Below, piece after piece: positions 1-11,744 of a stretch of 64,000 nucleotides of DNA. The position numbers and the translations under genes are program-made. Under the pieces are notes generated by a model. It was given only the letters and a program-made list of their open reading frames with translations, was not told the DNA's origin and searched no databases. How positions within the stretch are numbered: position 1 is the first letter of the stretch; every line of letters begins with the position of its first letter. The stretch covers positions 22,910,613-22,974,612 of the forward strand of contig NC_016135.3 of the NCBI RefSeq assembly GCF_000005505.3. Direction: 5' to 3'. The stretch comes from Brachypodium distachyon. Lineage: Eukaryota > Streptophyta > Magnoliopsida > Poales > Poaceae.

Positions 1-1659
1 CCTCAAGCAGAACAGAGGGAGTGTTTTAGGCATTTGATGCAGAATTTTTCTAAAAAATATCATGGTGATATGATTGGGCGAATGTGGGCACCAGCTAGGA
101 CATATAGACCTGAAATGTTTGAGTACCATTTTTGCAAGGTTCTAGAAGCAAACCCCACCGTGGGAACATATTTGAGTGTGTACCACAATTTGAAATGGAT
201 GAGGTCTAGCTTCGACACTGAAATCAAATGTGATTACATCCATAACAACCTTGCTGAGTGTTTTAACAACTGGATAAGAGGCATAAAAGATCTACCTGTA
301 GATGAGCTAGCTGACACACTTAGAGGGAAGATAATGAAATTGTTTGACACAAGGAGAAAGATTGGAAACAAACTCCGAGGATGGATGCTTCCTGCGGTTG
401 TACAGCAAGTCAACAATAGGACTAGAGGTCTTGGACACTTGAAGGTTACCAGATCTAGTAATTGGAAATGTGAGGTTAGGAACATCGAAAAAGACAACTT
501 GAGGCATGTGGTAGATATTGAACAAAATGAGTGCACCTGTCTTGAGTGGCAGCACACTGGTAAACCTTGTGAACATGCACTTGTTTTTTTGATTGGAAGA
601 AGAAATGTCCAGATGGAAAAATATCTACATGAATACTTCTCTGTGAAAAGGTTCAAGGCTGCTTATATGGGAGGTATTGAGCTTCTTACAGATAGATCTC
701 AGTGGCCTAATGTTAAATTAGACTTTGTATTGCACGCTCCACTTCCCAAAAGGTCTGCAGGAAGGTCTAGAAAGTTACGATTGAAAAGTTGCCTTGAAAA
801 GGGGGGGAGTAGCTCTAAGAAAAACCCACCAAAAGGTCAATTAGGAAGTCAAAACAGATGCAAAAAGTGTGATCAATTGGGCCATAGAGAAGCTGGATGC
901 CCAACTAATGGAGTAAAGAAAAGGTAACCTCGGTTAGTTTTGTTCTACTATCACATTTTCTATTATGTTATCAATTACTAACCTCATGTTATTTTCTTGG
1001 CAGGGTGAGGAAATCTAGAAAGAAATCTGTAAACACTGAAGTTGATGTTGAATGTAGATTTGAAGGAGATGCCCAAACCAGCCCCCCTGGAGACATAACT
1101 TCAATGGCTGCCCTACAAAGAAGCCCTGGTCCGATGACAAGGAGGTAATAAATGATGCTTATGTTCTCTTCATCTTAAAATGTGTGAAGCATTGTTCCAT
1201 AGAAAACATTGTTAAATTCTGCAGTCAAGTTGCTCGTGGAACATCTGTTCGAGGCACAACTTCATTGGCTATTCTACAAAGCAGCCCTGGTCCTGTCACA
1301 AGGAGGTAAAAGATTGATGGTTTTGTTCACTTTCTTTTGATACGTGAGGTATTATTTTCATACAAAACATTATTGTATTATGCAGTCAAGTTGCTCTAGG
1401 GACTCCTGTTCGAGGCACATCTCCACTGGCCGTCCTACAAAACAGCCCTGGTCCTATCACAAGAAGGTACATAATAATTTTATTATTTAATTTCTTCTAT
1501 TTAATTTGCTCTATTGGTATGCATAACGTTGGTGTATTGTGCAGGCAACTTGCTCTTGCAATGGCATCAGAAAGAACATTGGGAAGCCCTATTTCTCCAT
1601 CGAGGCCTCTTGTGACGGCTGCAAAGAAGATTACTCCGAAGAGGAAGAAAAGAGCATGA
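1..1659 (+). CDS. Mutator-like (MULE/MuDR) transposase, 3' part of gene
   Basis: The reading frame is open from base 1, so the 5' part, including the DDE catalytic core, lies outside the window. The start matches the conserved MULE stretch after the catalytic domain (AEQREC..H...NF). A SWIM zinc finger follows (CTCLEWQHTGKPCEH, about 535-575), then a CCHC zinc knuckle (CKKCDQLGHREAGC, about 859-900). Exons with GT/AG borders and a continuous frame are 1-923, 1004-1144, 1225-1305, 1386-1466 and 1545-1659 (stop TGA). The last exons encode short repeated peptides ending SPGP-x-TR and a basic KKITPKRKKRA tail, which could be a nuclear signal. The product would bind terminal repeats and move a Mutator-type transposon. 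I see no stop or frameshift in the visible part, so it may be intact or a domesticated relative; the missing 5' half prevents a decision. Confidence 0.85.
1004..1466 (+). repeat. Tandemly repeated exon-intron units in the MULE gene
   Basis: Three consecutive units of exon plus intron resemble each other. Exon ends at 1144, 1305 and 1466 all encode a near-identical stretch of the form LQ-x-SPGP-x-TR, and each is followed by a donor after AG. The second and third exons are both exactly 81 bp, start with the same TCAAGTTGCTC bases and lie 161 bp apart. The introns between them also look alike (AT-rich, about 80 bp). All units keep the frame. Confidence 0.85.
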
Positions 1660-3090
1660 TGCAGCGTGCACTGGAGAATGATGCTTATTTTCGTGCTCAT
1701 GCAATGGCTTAGTCTGTTGTAGTGAGATGTGGACTCACTTTTACTTTAGGACATATTGAGGTCTTCTATTTAGGATAGATATTGAACTCTATGGAAGCTA
1801 TGCAATGAAGAGATCTCTACAACGAACATGTCTCTTCTCTTATATTTGTTGTCATCAGCTATACATTATTTATGTGGAGAAACATTCTAAAAAAATGAAG
1901 AAAAGATGTGTCAATTTTTTTGGTGAAATTGCTGGCATTTCAAAGCCTAAAACTGACGAAAGGCCTTTCCAAATCATAATTGCTGCCATTTGAAGTCACA
2001 GTCAGATTCGACATCTTGAATTGTATCCCTGACATTTCATATGAGTGTACAATCTACAGGCTACAAACAGTAGCAACAAGATACAGCAAGCAGCAAAGTA
2101 GCGCCCGCTTCTCGCCCAGCTGCTCCTCGGCGACGCCCGCGATGGCAACCTCGTCTATGGTGGCGGCCGCGACCTCGTTCGATGGCAGCGGCGTCCGACG
2201 ACGGTGGCCGGGGAGGGCGTGGGCAGCAGCGGCTTCGCAGGTGGATGGGAGGTCGTGGGCGGCAGCGGCGTCTCCGGCCCCTCGCCTCCCTTTGTCGCCT
2301 CTGTGATACCGACTCTGTTCTTCCTCTGTTCTTGAGATGAAGGGGCAGGACAGATTCGTCCAAAAAAAACTGTCATGTGGGCCCAGGTCAGAAAAATGTT
2401 TAAAAAACCAGAAAATGTTATTTTGTCAATGTTCCAATGAAAAGTGTGCTATTTTGTCTAACACAAGAAAATGTGTGCTTTTAGAGAAAAGTACAAATAA
2501 AGGCGTGGTTTTGTCAAATTTCTCGCATGTGAGCCGGACGTGTGTCTCATGACCTAGATGTAATTTTCTTATTTCTTTTGTGTCCTTTATTTATGTCGGG
2601 TTGTACTTCATGGGTTCCTGGACCTACCTGGTTTAATATAATGTACTTTACAAAACAAATTTCTCAAACTTCACCTGCTTTAGTGTTTCTGACATGTGAG
2701 TCCACAGATGGTTGGTCCACCTGTCAGCCATGCAAATATAGGTGACGCAAGTTCGACAATCTCTACCGAGTTCTTTTTTTTTTCTTTTCAGAATCTCCGC
2801 CGAGCTCTTCCGAGCCCCTGCCCTCTCTGTATTGGGCTGAATTCAGCCCCGCGCCGCCCACCAGCCCGCTTACCCCTTCGGTAGCTCTCGAAAAAACACA
2901 AAGGGAGTTGCTCGACGGCGGCGCAGGTGAGACCCCTCTCGCCCGGCCTCATCCTCTGTCTCTTGTCTCTCCGGCCATCCTCCGCCCTTCGTGTGCGGTG
3001 AGTCCATCCCACCCCCCCCCCCCCCCCCCCGGCGAGCGACAGCGGCGCAGGTCTCTGCCGCCCCTCTTCCTCTTTCTCTCTTCGGAATCA
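1660..3090. other. Interval between MULE transposase and ALG2
   Basis: The first part is probably the 3' UTR and right end of the MULE, but the left end is outside the window, so the terminal repeat cannot be matched. 2095-2310 is a GC-rich block with open frames on both strands and no recognisable protein. 2390-2520 is AT-rich with repeated AAAATGT/TTTTGTC words typical of MULE or MITE ends. 2880-3090 is the likely ALG2 promoter and 5' UTR, with a 19-base cytosine run at 3012-3030. Confidence 0.5.
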
Positions 3091-5965
3091 ATGGCGGCGG
3101 CGGCAGAGGTCGCTGGTGAGTCATCGGGAACGAAGACGAAGAACCTTAAAATCGCCGTCATCCACCCCGATCTCGGGATCGGTAAGTTTGTCTCGCCCTC
3201 CTCCTCTCCCCTTATCCAATCGCTCTGTTGAGTCGTCATCTTAGTCTAACGCGTGGTAGGATATCGTGGAATTGGGAGAATCGGTTAGATCTTGTGTGAC
3301 TTCGTAAACTTTCCCAGGTAGAAACTTGAGTCCCTGATCTGATACTATCGATAGATCAAGCAAGGAGGATGCCTCTCTGGGCATCCCAATTTTGTACTCC
3401 CTCCTATCCAATTTAATTGTCGCAGCTTTAGGCAATTAGGCGCAATTAGAATATTTGCGGGTGTGCTGATTTTTTATCTTCATGCCGAATTGGTATTTCT
3501 CGTAGACTCGTAACGTCTTATTATCAGCTTATTCTAGGAGGCTAGGAAGCAATTCCATGACCTCAACTTGGGAAAAAACTTGAGCAATATGACACTGCAG
3601 GAGTATCAATTAGAAATATATTCATAGAAGCACCGCAGCAGGCGTGGTATAGATTATGGTCAAAGTATAATACTCCCTCCCATCCATATTAATTGTCTCA
3701 AATTTGTACAAATATGAATGTATCTATGCCTAAAATGCGTCTAGATACATGTAATATTTCGACAACTAATATGGATCGGAGGGAGTAGCATTTCCAACAA
3801 AAATAATCCAAATTATTCTAAAGAAGTGCACTTCTGATTTAGGTGGTGCTGAGAGATTGATAGTTGATGCGGCATGTCAGCTTGCTGCTCATGGACATGA
3901 TGTTCACATTTTCACATCGCACCATGACAAGAATCGGTGCTTCGAAGAAACTGTGTCCGGTAAATCTCTAAATTATATCTATGTAAATGTTGCTGGCAGC
4001 TCGGTACACTCATTTCTTTAATTGTTAATATCCGAGTTACATTATATTTCTGTTTCGCATTGATGGTTCGTAAGTATCCGTGCTAGGTTTGATCTGGATT
4101 AAATGTTCTATGTTACCCACATGCTGATTTAATAACTGCAAAATATATTACAAATTGTTTTTTGTGTGCTCTGCAATGAGTATGGAAATAGTGCTTATGT
4201 TTTGTCAATTCAAGTTTTACTGGACATTTCTCTGGCTGTTTCCCAGGTTCATTCCCAGTTACTGTATATGGAGATTTCCTTCCCCGCCATGTGTTTTACC
4301 GCTTCCATGCTGTTTGTGCTTATCTTCGCTGCATTTTTGTTGCGCTCTGCATGCTACTTTGGTGGCCCTCCTTTGATGTCATATTGGTAGACCAGGTTTC
4401 TGTTGTGATTCCACTACTTAAACTAAAGGCATCATCCAAGGTAGATCTTTTAATTGAAGTACTTGTTGTGCTACAACTGCAGCTATTTGCTGACAGATTT
4501 TTTGTGGATTTCAGATAGTGTTTTACTGTCATTTTCCTGATCTGTTGCTTGCACAACATACAACTATCCTTCGGAGGTTATATCGCAAGCCAATTGACAT
4601 GATCGAGGAAGCAACAACCGGTATAGTCTTGAGTATCTAGAACAATATGTGATATATGTTTAGCCTTTCTTTTGTTTTTCTACATGTCTAGACTCTAGAC
4701 TCTAGACATCTAACAGGCATCCTAATTGCAGCGGCTATTGTTTTTGTATACATTAGGTATGGCAGATTTGATCCTAGTCAACAGTAAGTTCACTGCAGCA
4801 ACTTTCGCCAGGACTTTTTGTGGCCTTAATGCTAGAGGAATCAATCCAGGTGTTCTATATCCAGCAGTCTCCGTTCAGCAGTTTTATGAACCACATGCTT
4901 ATAAGTAACTGCATTCTTGTATATTTCGTTGTGATTCACTTAGATTTCTTTGTTTAATTTGAGTATACTACTCCCTCCGATCCATATTAATTGTCTCAAA
5001 TTTGTACAAATATGGATGTATCGATGCCTAAAAAGCGTCTAGATACATGTAATATTTCGACAACTAATATGGATCGGAGGGAGTATAATTTTTCTTCCTC
5101 CACTTTGTCCTCATTCAGGTGTGGCTAAACTGAACTATCATCTTTCTGCCAGGTTGAATTTCCTTTCAATTAACCGGTTTGAGAGAAAAAAGAATCTTGG
5201 TCTTGCCATTTCAGCATTTGCCTTGCTCCGTTCTGTTGTTTCTAAGCAACATGGTGATGCTCTGCAGGAAGCAAGCTTAACAGTGGCAGGTGATGTCTGT
5301 TTACGTATTTCCCCCCTTTTACGACAAGTTCAGTCTTACTACATCTTAGCTTATTAAACAATATCAAATTATTAAGATTAATAACTGCTGTCCTCTGTGT
5401 TCTTACCATTCTCATGATTCAGGTGGGTATGATAAGCGTCTCAAGGAAAACGTTGAATACCTTGAGGAACTCAAAAGATTGGCAGCCTTTGAAGGTGTGT
5501 CTGAACATGTTAAATTCGTGACATCTTGTTCTTCATCTGAAAGAAACGATCTTCTCTCCAACTGCCTTTGTGTGTTATACACGCCAAAGGTAAATCTTTA
5601 GCATGTGCATATGACTTTCATCAATCTATGCAGCCTATTCTAATTAAGCCTATGTATGACACTATATCCAGGACGAACATTTTGGAATTGTTCCTCTTGA
5701 AGCTATGGCGGCACATAAGCCTGTAATTGCATGCAACAGTGGTGGTCCAGTGGAAACTGTAATGAATGAAGTGACAGGATTTCTCTGTGACCCCTCCCCC
5801 ATTGAATTTTCGAAAGCCATGCTGAAGTTTGTGAATGATCATGATCTAGCAGTTCAGATGGGTAAAAAAGCACGGGACCATGTGGTGCAGAAATTCTCGA
5901 CCAAGACATTTGGTGACCTCCTGAACAGCTATGTCCTGAATGTCTATCATCAGAGGATTGAGTGA
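3091..5965 (+). CDS. ALG2: ALG2, alpha-1,3/1,6-mannosyltransferase of N-glycan assembly
   Basis: The product adds the second and third mannoses to the dolichol-linked oligosaccharide on the cytosolic face of the ER. It is a GT4-family enzyme. Exons are 3091-3181, 3843-3959, 4247-4440, 4515-4620, 4757-4904, 5153-5289, 5423-5589 and 5672-5965. All junctions are GT/AG, the frame is continuous, and the product is 417 residues, close to other ALG2 proteins. Diagnostic motifs are HPDLGIGGAER (25-35), YCHFPD (138-143), [12 protein letters not shown], and the GT4 EX7E signature EHFGIVPLE (322-330) followed by SGGPVE. A long hydrophobic stretch around 100-130 fits membrane attachment. The sixth exon must start at 5153: the nearer AG at 5119 would give an immediate stop. 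Introns 1 and 5 each contain a Stowaway-type element. No defect is visible. Confidence 0.93.
3671..3787. mobile_element. Stowaway-type MITE in ALG2 intron 1
   Basis: A 117-bp element flanked by TA, with terminal inverted repeats of CTCCCTCC-CATCCATATTA and its complement TAATATGGATCGGAGGGAG. The interior carries two further complementary halves around ACAAATATGAATGTATC and GATACATGT, so the whole element folds into one hairpin. It lies wholly inside the intron and leaves the splice sites untouched. It is non-coding and would depend on a Tc1/mariner transposase elsewhere. Confidence 0.88.
4969..5085. mobile_element. Stowaway-type MITE in ALG2 intron 5
   Basis: Nearly identical to the copy in intron 1: same length, same orientation, same TA ends and same inner sequence, with only a few base differences. 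It ends about 65 bp before the acceptor used for exon 6. Confidence 0.88.
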
Positions 5966-8900
5966 TCTAAGCCTGTGTCGGCAATGCCACATTGAAACAT
6001 TTTGATAGCACACTAACATCATTGTCTTCTTATCTTTGTTACTTCTGACTTCGATGCACACACTTGGAAGAGTTAGCATGGTATTGCTACTTGTATGGTG
6101 ATAGTGACGTCGCATTAGTGCTCTGTTGTAAACTTGAGTAAACTCTACTTGTCGATCTGTTTATTCTCTTGGATATACATGCGACCAAGTCCATCTTGAT
6201 TTTTCCTTCTGTAGGGCAGGTTTTTTGGCCACTCTGGTTATGGAGCCGTAGCTTATGGTCATCTTCATTATTATTTTTGCCAGGAATAATCAATCAGTTC
6301 TACAGAACTTGTCAAAAACAACAATTATATGTCGGGTCAAATCTGAACTGTCGGGATCATTTCTCACTTGCAAGTGGCAATATACGAAGGACAGTGTTTG
6401 AACAGGATCAAGTAGGTCAGCTGTGCCAATTACTTACGTATGCATCATCGAATCACAATATTTCCACAACCTGCAGTCGTACGTTCGGAAAATGTCAGCC
6501 TGAACAATTCCGACATGGATGTGAAAACAAGCGATCTGATACAATGTCAAAATCCTGTGTGCTGAACCGAAAGTTAAAACTACGACTATGAGATACATTC
6601 TCGAGAAGAAGCTTCGAAGTCCAAATTGGCAGGTAAACTAATCGATGTGCAATACATTGTCAATGCGGTTTTACCAGCAGGAGAATGTTGCTTCCATTCA
6701 GAGGAAACAGAGGTTTAAGGTTAACAACTGTTTAAAGCAACTTAACAAGGTCCTCGAAACCAAGTACAAAGTCTCAGTACCACCAGCTGCAACTCAACCG
6801 TGGACAAAATCCCGAATCTCCGACAATATTATAACTCCATTAGTCGTTGGCAGTTCTTACAAGAATGCGTTTTTAATCTTCCAGATCGGCTTAATTAGTC
6901 AGCGGTTTTAGCAGCTTCTTGATGATCCCGAGCAGCTGTACGTACTGATTTGCAGTATCTGTAAACAAAAAGTAATAATATGCACGGCGGTCAAACCGAT
7001 CAGGACGTGTTCGTTGGGCGATACGCCTGATCCTGTCAAGAACATGTGGGGTTGGCAAATGCATAAAGTCGTCGGGCGATGGGCAGGAACAAGGGGTAGC
7101 ATATCAGGGCGCGTGGCACGTCAGTGCTGCAAGTTGCTGTTAATTATACGTGCTGTTGGGTTAATGCAAGTATATTTTGTGAACACGGAATGCGTGTAAG
7201 TTTTATACTCCTACTCACGAACTGAAATTTGCAGATTTCCCTAAGTGGGTGTGCACTAATGGACAGCTTAAGGCCAACCAATTTTGGATTGCCTTTGCAG
7301 AATAAACAAAGCAAAGCTTTGGCCTAGCCAACTCTTTATATTTATGTTTTCCTTGCCAAATTAAGACAAGCCGATGACAAGCTACTAGTACTTGCTAGTT
7401 AACTGCACATTGCACAAGCGACAGATTCCCAGTGATGATACAGATCTTCACCACTGATCGACGCATGAGCGCAGCATGCATCTGCCAGCCAGTGTTTTGG
7501 TTGAGACTGTACTCCACAGGCCTTATTTTTGGTTGCAGTTGTTCAGTTTCAACTTTCAAGAGTGGGCAAACAGTGCATGACAAGGAAAGATACCGTCACG
7601 AACATCGAACCCCTACCTAAACCACGAGAAACGTAAGAGAAATCATAAGATGATGACTTGTAATACGTATCTTCACTATATCGGCATGCATATTGCATAA
7701 TGGTCTTCACCATATGCCTGACGACAGCCTGAGAGATTTATTCGAGCGGAGTTTAGCGTCAGCAATATGGATAACGTTTTACCTTGGGAAACCACTGAAC
7801 CATTTGTGAGTGGACATACGCATATTGCAAGAGGTTGGAATTTTTCAATAAATGGCCTGTATTATATGGTATATTCTACTTGCCATGAGGGAATTTCGCC
7901 AAGAAGGGTTGAGAATCCGGCAGGAATTTTGGGTAGAAAATGCAGCCCAGTCGTAGTCAAAAGGAAACACGCTCCTCAACCGCTCTCAACTGAACTGTAC
8001 AGAAAATTAAACAATCAAGTAAACAACAGACGAAGAAGTGGAACGGGATTGGGATAAAACAATACGAAATCTGTTGTCATCGTCGGCCAGCTCCCTTCCT
8101 AGCTCTATTTAACAACTCCAAGATGCATTTGACGCTAGAAAAATAATCCCTTTCTCTGTCTTAAAAAAAACTCTTCTACGCTACACTGAAATTAATTAGA
8201 ACTTTTTATTTTATTTGATCTAACGGTTCAGATGAATTGGTGCTTGCTGATACTCCGTTTTGGGTCCGCAGAGGAACGGGTGAAAACGAGGCGGAGTATC
8301 CTCGGACGGGGGTAAAAAAGTTAAAAAGTAAACACAGATCGTCAGTTCCCCTTTGCCGTCGCTCCTCTTCCCTTCCCCCTTGTCTCCCCGTTGATTCACC
8401 TCGCCGAGCCGCCTTTCTCCGCCGACGCCGCACACGAGCTCTACTCTCTCCGCCGCCGCATACTCTCTCCCGAGCTCCCTTTGCCTCCGCGTCTGGTGCT
8501 GCGGCCTTCCCTCGTGCGCGCGTTCGAGACCGCGGCCACCGAGCAGGTGCGGCACCGACAGCGACGCTGATAAGCAGCTGCCCGGGCTCCATCGTCGTTG
8601 CCCGCCGCGCTCTGCAACGCCGTTGCCGCCTGCTCTGAGGGCCGCCGCGTGGTGAGCCGCGGTCCTGGTCCTCATCGATGTGCTCAACTAGTCCGCTGAT
8701 GAGAAGACAGCGTCGGGAGCATCGCGACCACGCGGCCGCCGTCCGCTGCCGACCCGCCCCTATCAAGTAAAGATAGGATGCAATTTCCCTACCTTCTAGC
8801 ATACTCAAACACTCCCCTCATCTGGTTTTCTTTGCAAAGAAAACGCATTCAAGTCCATGGATAGTGGCCGTACAAAATAAGCAATGTCAGGATGAAGTTT

Positions 8901-10312
8901 GGCTGGATGCCTTTTCCCATTGCAGAGTATACACAGCCAGGGGCAAGAGATGGTGATGGAAGTGAACTTGAAGAAACATCTTCACATCCTGTTGTGGGGC
9001 CAACGAGCGTAACTCTTCCACAGGAGCGCGCAAGAGTTGGGATACTGAAGGAAAAGACGATTTCTGAACTTGTATGGGCGGCGGCGCGGGCCGAGTGGAG
9101 GGTGCCGGCGCCGCGATGGCGCGGAAGGCGGCGGTGGCGCGCTGGAGGAGGTCGCCGGCACGGGCTGGGTGGAGGTCGCCGGCGGCGCACTAGGAGGCAA
9201 CGGCGCCGGCGCAGAGAGAGAAACGAGAGAAAACATGGCCTACCGGGGTCACGAGTTTACTGGAGGAGGATTTTTTTTTTCTTTTAATGTGAAAAGTCTA
9301 TTATGCTCTTCCTGGATACTTCATCTAGACTCTACGGACCATTGGGTACTGTAGAAAACGTCTTAAAAAAATTACAGAAAACGAAAAAGGGAGAGAAGAA
9401 ACCACGCGAATCTCTGCTCTTCCTTTCGTTTCTGGCAACTCGGCAAGCAGCATCGACCACAATTCACACCAAGTTCGGCCACCTCTTGGCGATGAATTTG
9501 CATAGCACAGGGCATATACATATACACGTATTTTTTTTTAGTATGATTCCATTTATTCATGGTCTCTGTCAATGCTAGCGTGTCTTTTCTAGAAGCCTGC
9601 GTGTGTCATTCTTGTGATTGTTAAAAGGGAAGGAAAGGTAAAAAAAATCACACCAAGTCGTTGGTTACTGCAAGTAAATTTCCTGGTCCTGAATCGACTT
9701 GCGAACAGACACCTCGCTAGCTCTGCCTCTTACCGACGGATTTGTTTGGTTGCTTGAGTCGACGCCCATCGAATCCATGCAGCTAAAGTCTCGTCAAACT
9801 GTCGAAGTGTCAGCTCTAGGTTAGAGACAGAGTCGCTGGTTATTACAGATCACGGCACCAATCCATATCGTCGCGGCATATTAATTTGCCAACCTTGCAC
9901 TCAATGTATGTAAGCATTGCTTACCATTCCGGCCCTTTGACTCTTGGCTAGAGTATTGTTATACTTTATACACACATATACGGATCAAATGGAAATCAAA
10001 CAGATAAGGTATACTGCATGCTGTAATCCTTTTTAAAGTTGCTGCCTAGAGTGCTCTGGGAGAAGTATTAAGTTGTTTAAATACCTGTAATGATGCAGTA
10101 CAAATATATGTTTTGTACAGTTTGGGCTGTGGTTTTCATTTAGTCTCATAAAAAAATGCATGTCTCACGTAAATTCAGCGATTAATTTTTTAGCCTTGGC
10201 CACATTCTTACTTGATCAAATTTAACTTGTTGATTCTACCCCGTTTTAATTCTTTTTCTACTACGACTTAGCTAGCATGACTTCTGCATTACGCATGCAC
10301 AAGTGTTGCAGG
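5966..10312. other. Intergenic stretch between ALG2 and the U-box gene
   Basis: 5966 to about 6150 is the likely ALG2 3' UTR. 6160-8200 has only short open frames with no recognisable domain or consistent splice pattern. 8300-8760 is a GC-rich, CpG-rich block with overlapping frames on both strands, probably compositional or a promoter-like fragment carried by a transposon. 8880-9230 has an open plus-strand frame of ordinary composition in its first part, possibly a gene fragment, then a GC-rich low-complexity part; I do not recognise it. 9300-10310 is AT-rich with no gene visible. Confidence 0.45.
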
Positions 10313-10319
10313 TATAAAA
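10313..10319 (+). promoter_or_regulatory. TATA box of the U-box gene
   Basis: TATAAAA, 142 bp upstream of the ATG, in an otherwise AT-rich upstream region. This gives a predicted 5' UTR of roughly 110 bases without an intron. Confidence 0.6.
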
Positions 10320-10460
10320 CCAGCATCCCCTGTTTCAAGACAAGCTACATTTAATTGTTCTCTGCTCAACCTGAATTTGAGCCGCTTGATCATTGGCTGA
10401 TTGCAACTGCTTGGTTCGGCGGTACCTATCGAAGATCCATTCTAGCTAGGCGATCGATCG

Positions 10461-11744
10461 ATGGCCATGGAGCCTCCCCAGCTGTTCCTGTGTCCAATCT
10501 CCATGGAGCTAATGGAGGACCCCGTGACGGTGTCCACCGGCGTCACCTACGACCGCCGCAGCATCGAGCGGTGGTTCTTCAAGTACGGCAAGACGACATG
10601 CCCGGCCACCATGCAGCACCTGGCTTCCTTCGACCTCACCCCCAACCACACCCTCAGCCGCCTCATCTCCTCCTGGCACGACCGCGCCTCTTCCTCTTCT
10701 TCTTCTTCCTCGTCTCCGCCAATGGCGCGGGAGAAGCTCCCGTCGTTGCTCGCAAGCATCGAATCGACGCCGTTCAAGGTGACCGCGCTGAAGAGCCTGA
10801 GGTCGTGCATGGCGGGCGACGAGGCCGAGACCGAGGCGGCGCGGGCCGACTTCCTGGCCCGCGACGGCATCCAGGTGCTGGGCCGCGTCATGGCCCAGGC
10901 GCTGGCGGAGAGCAGCGGCGCGGACTTCTCGGCGTTCCGGACGTGCGAGGAAGCCGCTGCCGTTCTCGCCGCGCTCCCGCTGGCCGACGACGCGTCCGTG
11001 GACATGATGCTGGACCCAGCGCTCATGAGGCCCGTGGCCGCGCTCGTGCAGCGTGGGAGCGCCGAGGCGCGAATGCACGCAATGGCCATCCTCTCCAAGG
11101 TCTCCAGAACGGCCTCCTCCAAGGACTGGACTGCCGACGTCGACGTCGACGACATGGTCAAGTCGCTCCTCGACCTTCTCTCCGACGACGGCGGCGCGTC
11201 CTCGAAGCTCAGCTCGCGCGCGCTCGACGTGCTCCTCGACGTCACGTCCCGCTCCCGCTCCCGCTCGCGCTCGCGCTCCCGGAACGGGAACGGCAACGGC
11301 AACAACAAGGCGTTCGCGGAGGTGACGCTGGCGGTGCGGGTGCTCGTGGAGCTGCTGCCGGAGGCCGACAGGCACGTGGCGGAGCGCGCGCTGCTGCTGC
11401 TGAAGCGGCTGTGCAAGTGCCCCGAGGGCCGGGCGGCGTTCGCGGAGCACGCGCTGGGCGTGCCGGCCGTGGCGCGCACCGTGATGCGGGTGTCCGGGAT
11501 GGCCACCAGGACGGCCGTGAACGTGCTGTGGCTGGCGTCGTGCGCGAGCCGGCCCGAGGAGAAGGTGCTGGACGACATGGTGGCCAGCGGCGCCGTGGCC
11601 AAGCTGCTGGCGCTGCTGCAGGTGGAGAGCTCGCCGTCGACAAAGGAGAAGGCGGCCAGGATGCTCCGGGTGCACGGCGCGTTCTGGAGGCGGTACCCTT
11701 GCTTCCCCGCCGATCTCAGGGACTACCTCAAGTTTCTCAACTGA
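10461..11744 (+). CDS. U-box E3 ubiquitin ligase with ARM repeats (PUB22/23/24-like)
   Basis: Single-exon gene of 427 residues. The N-terminal U-box (about 5-80) reads FLCPISMELMEDPVTVSTG, then TYDRRSIERWF, then CPAT and LTPNHTLSRLISSW. This is the arrangement of the plant PUB22/23/24-type stress and immunity regulators. The U-box recruits the E2 enzyme. The remaining part is leucine/alanine-rich helical ARM-like repeats that normally bind substrate. A serine run (about 78-86) links the two. An Arg-Ser dipeptide run followed by an Asn-Gly run (about 260-285) is an odd low-complexity insert in an otherwise helical region. The first ATG at 10461 follows GATCGATCG; a second in-frame ATG six bases on is also possible. 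Intronless and very GC-rich, as is common for this class in grasses. Family call is firm; the exact orthologue is not. Confidence 0.92.
   Translation: MAMEPPQLFLCPISMELMEDPVTVSTGVTYDRRSIERWFFKYGKTTCPATMQHLASFDLTPNHTLSRLISSWHDRASSSSSSSSSPPMAREKLPSLLASIESTPFKVTALKSLRSCMAGDEAETEAARADFLARDGIQVLGRVMAQALAESSGADFSAFRTCEEAAAVLAALPLADDASVDMMLDPALMRPVAALVQRGSAEARMHAMAILSKVSRTASSKDWTADVDVDDMVKSLLDLLSDDGGASSKLSSRALDVLLDVTSRSRSRSRSRSRNGNGNGNNKAFAEVTLAVRVLVELLPEADRHVAERALLLLKRLCKCPEGRAAFAEHALGVPAVARTVMRVSGMATRTAVNVLWLASCASRPEEKVLDDMVASGAVAKLLALLQVESSPSTKEKAARMLRVHGAFWRRYPCFPADLRDYLKFLN

Noticed and set aside
5119..5152. Alternative acceptor for ALG2 exon 6 at 5119
   Set aside because: It would put a TAA in frame three codons later. 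The acceptor ending at 5152 restores the conserved [12 protein letters not shown] sequence.
8206..8808. Long Arg-rich minus-strand frames
   Set aside because: Compositional open frames in a CpG-rich block, with no domain and no splice support.
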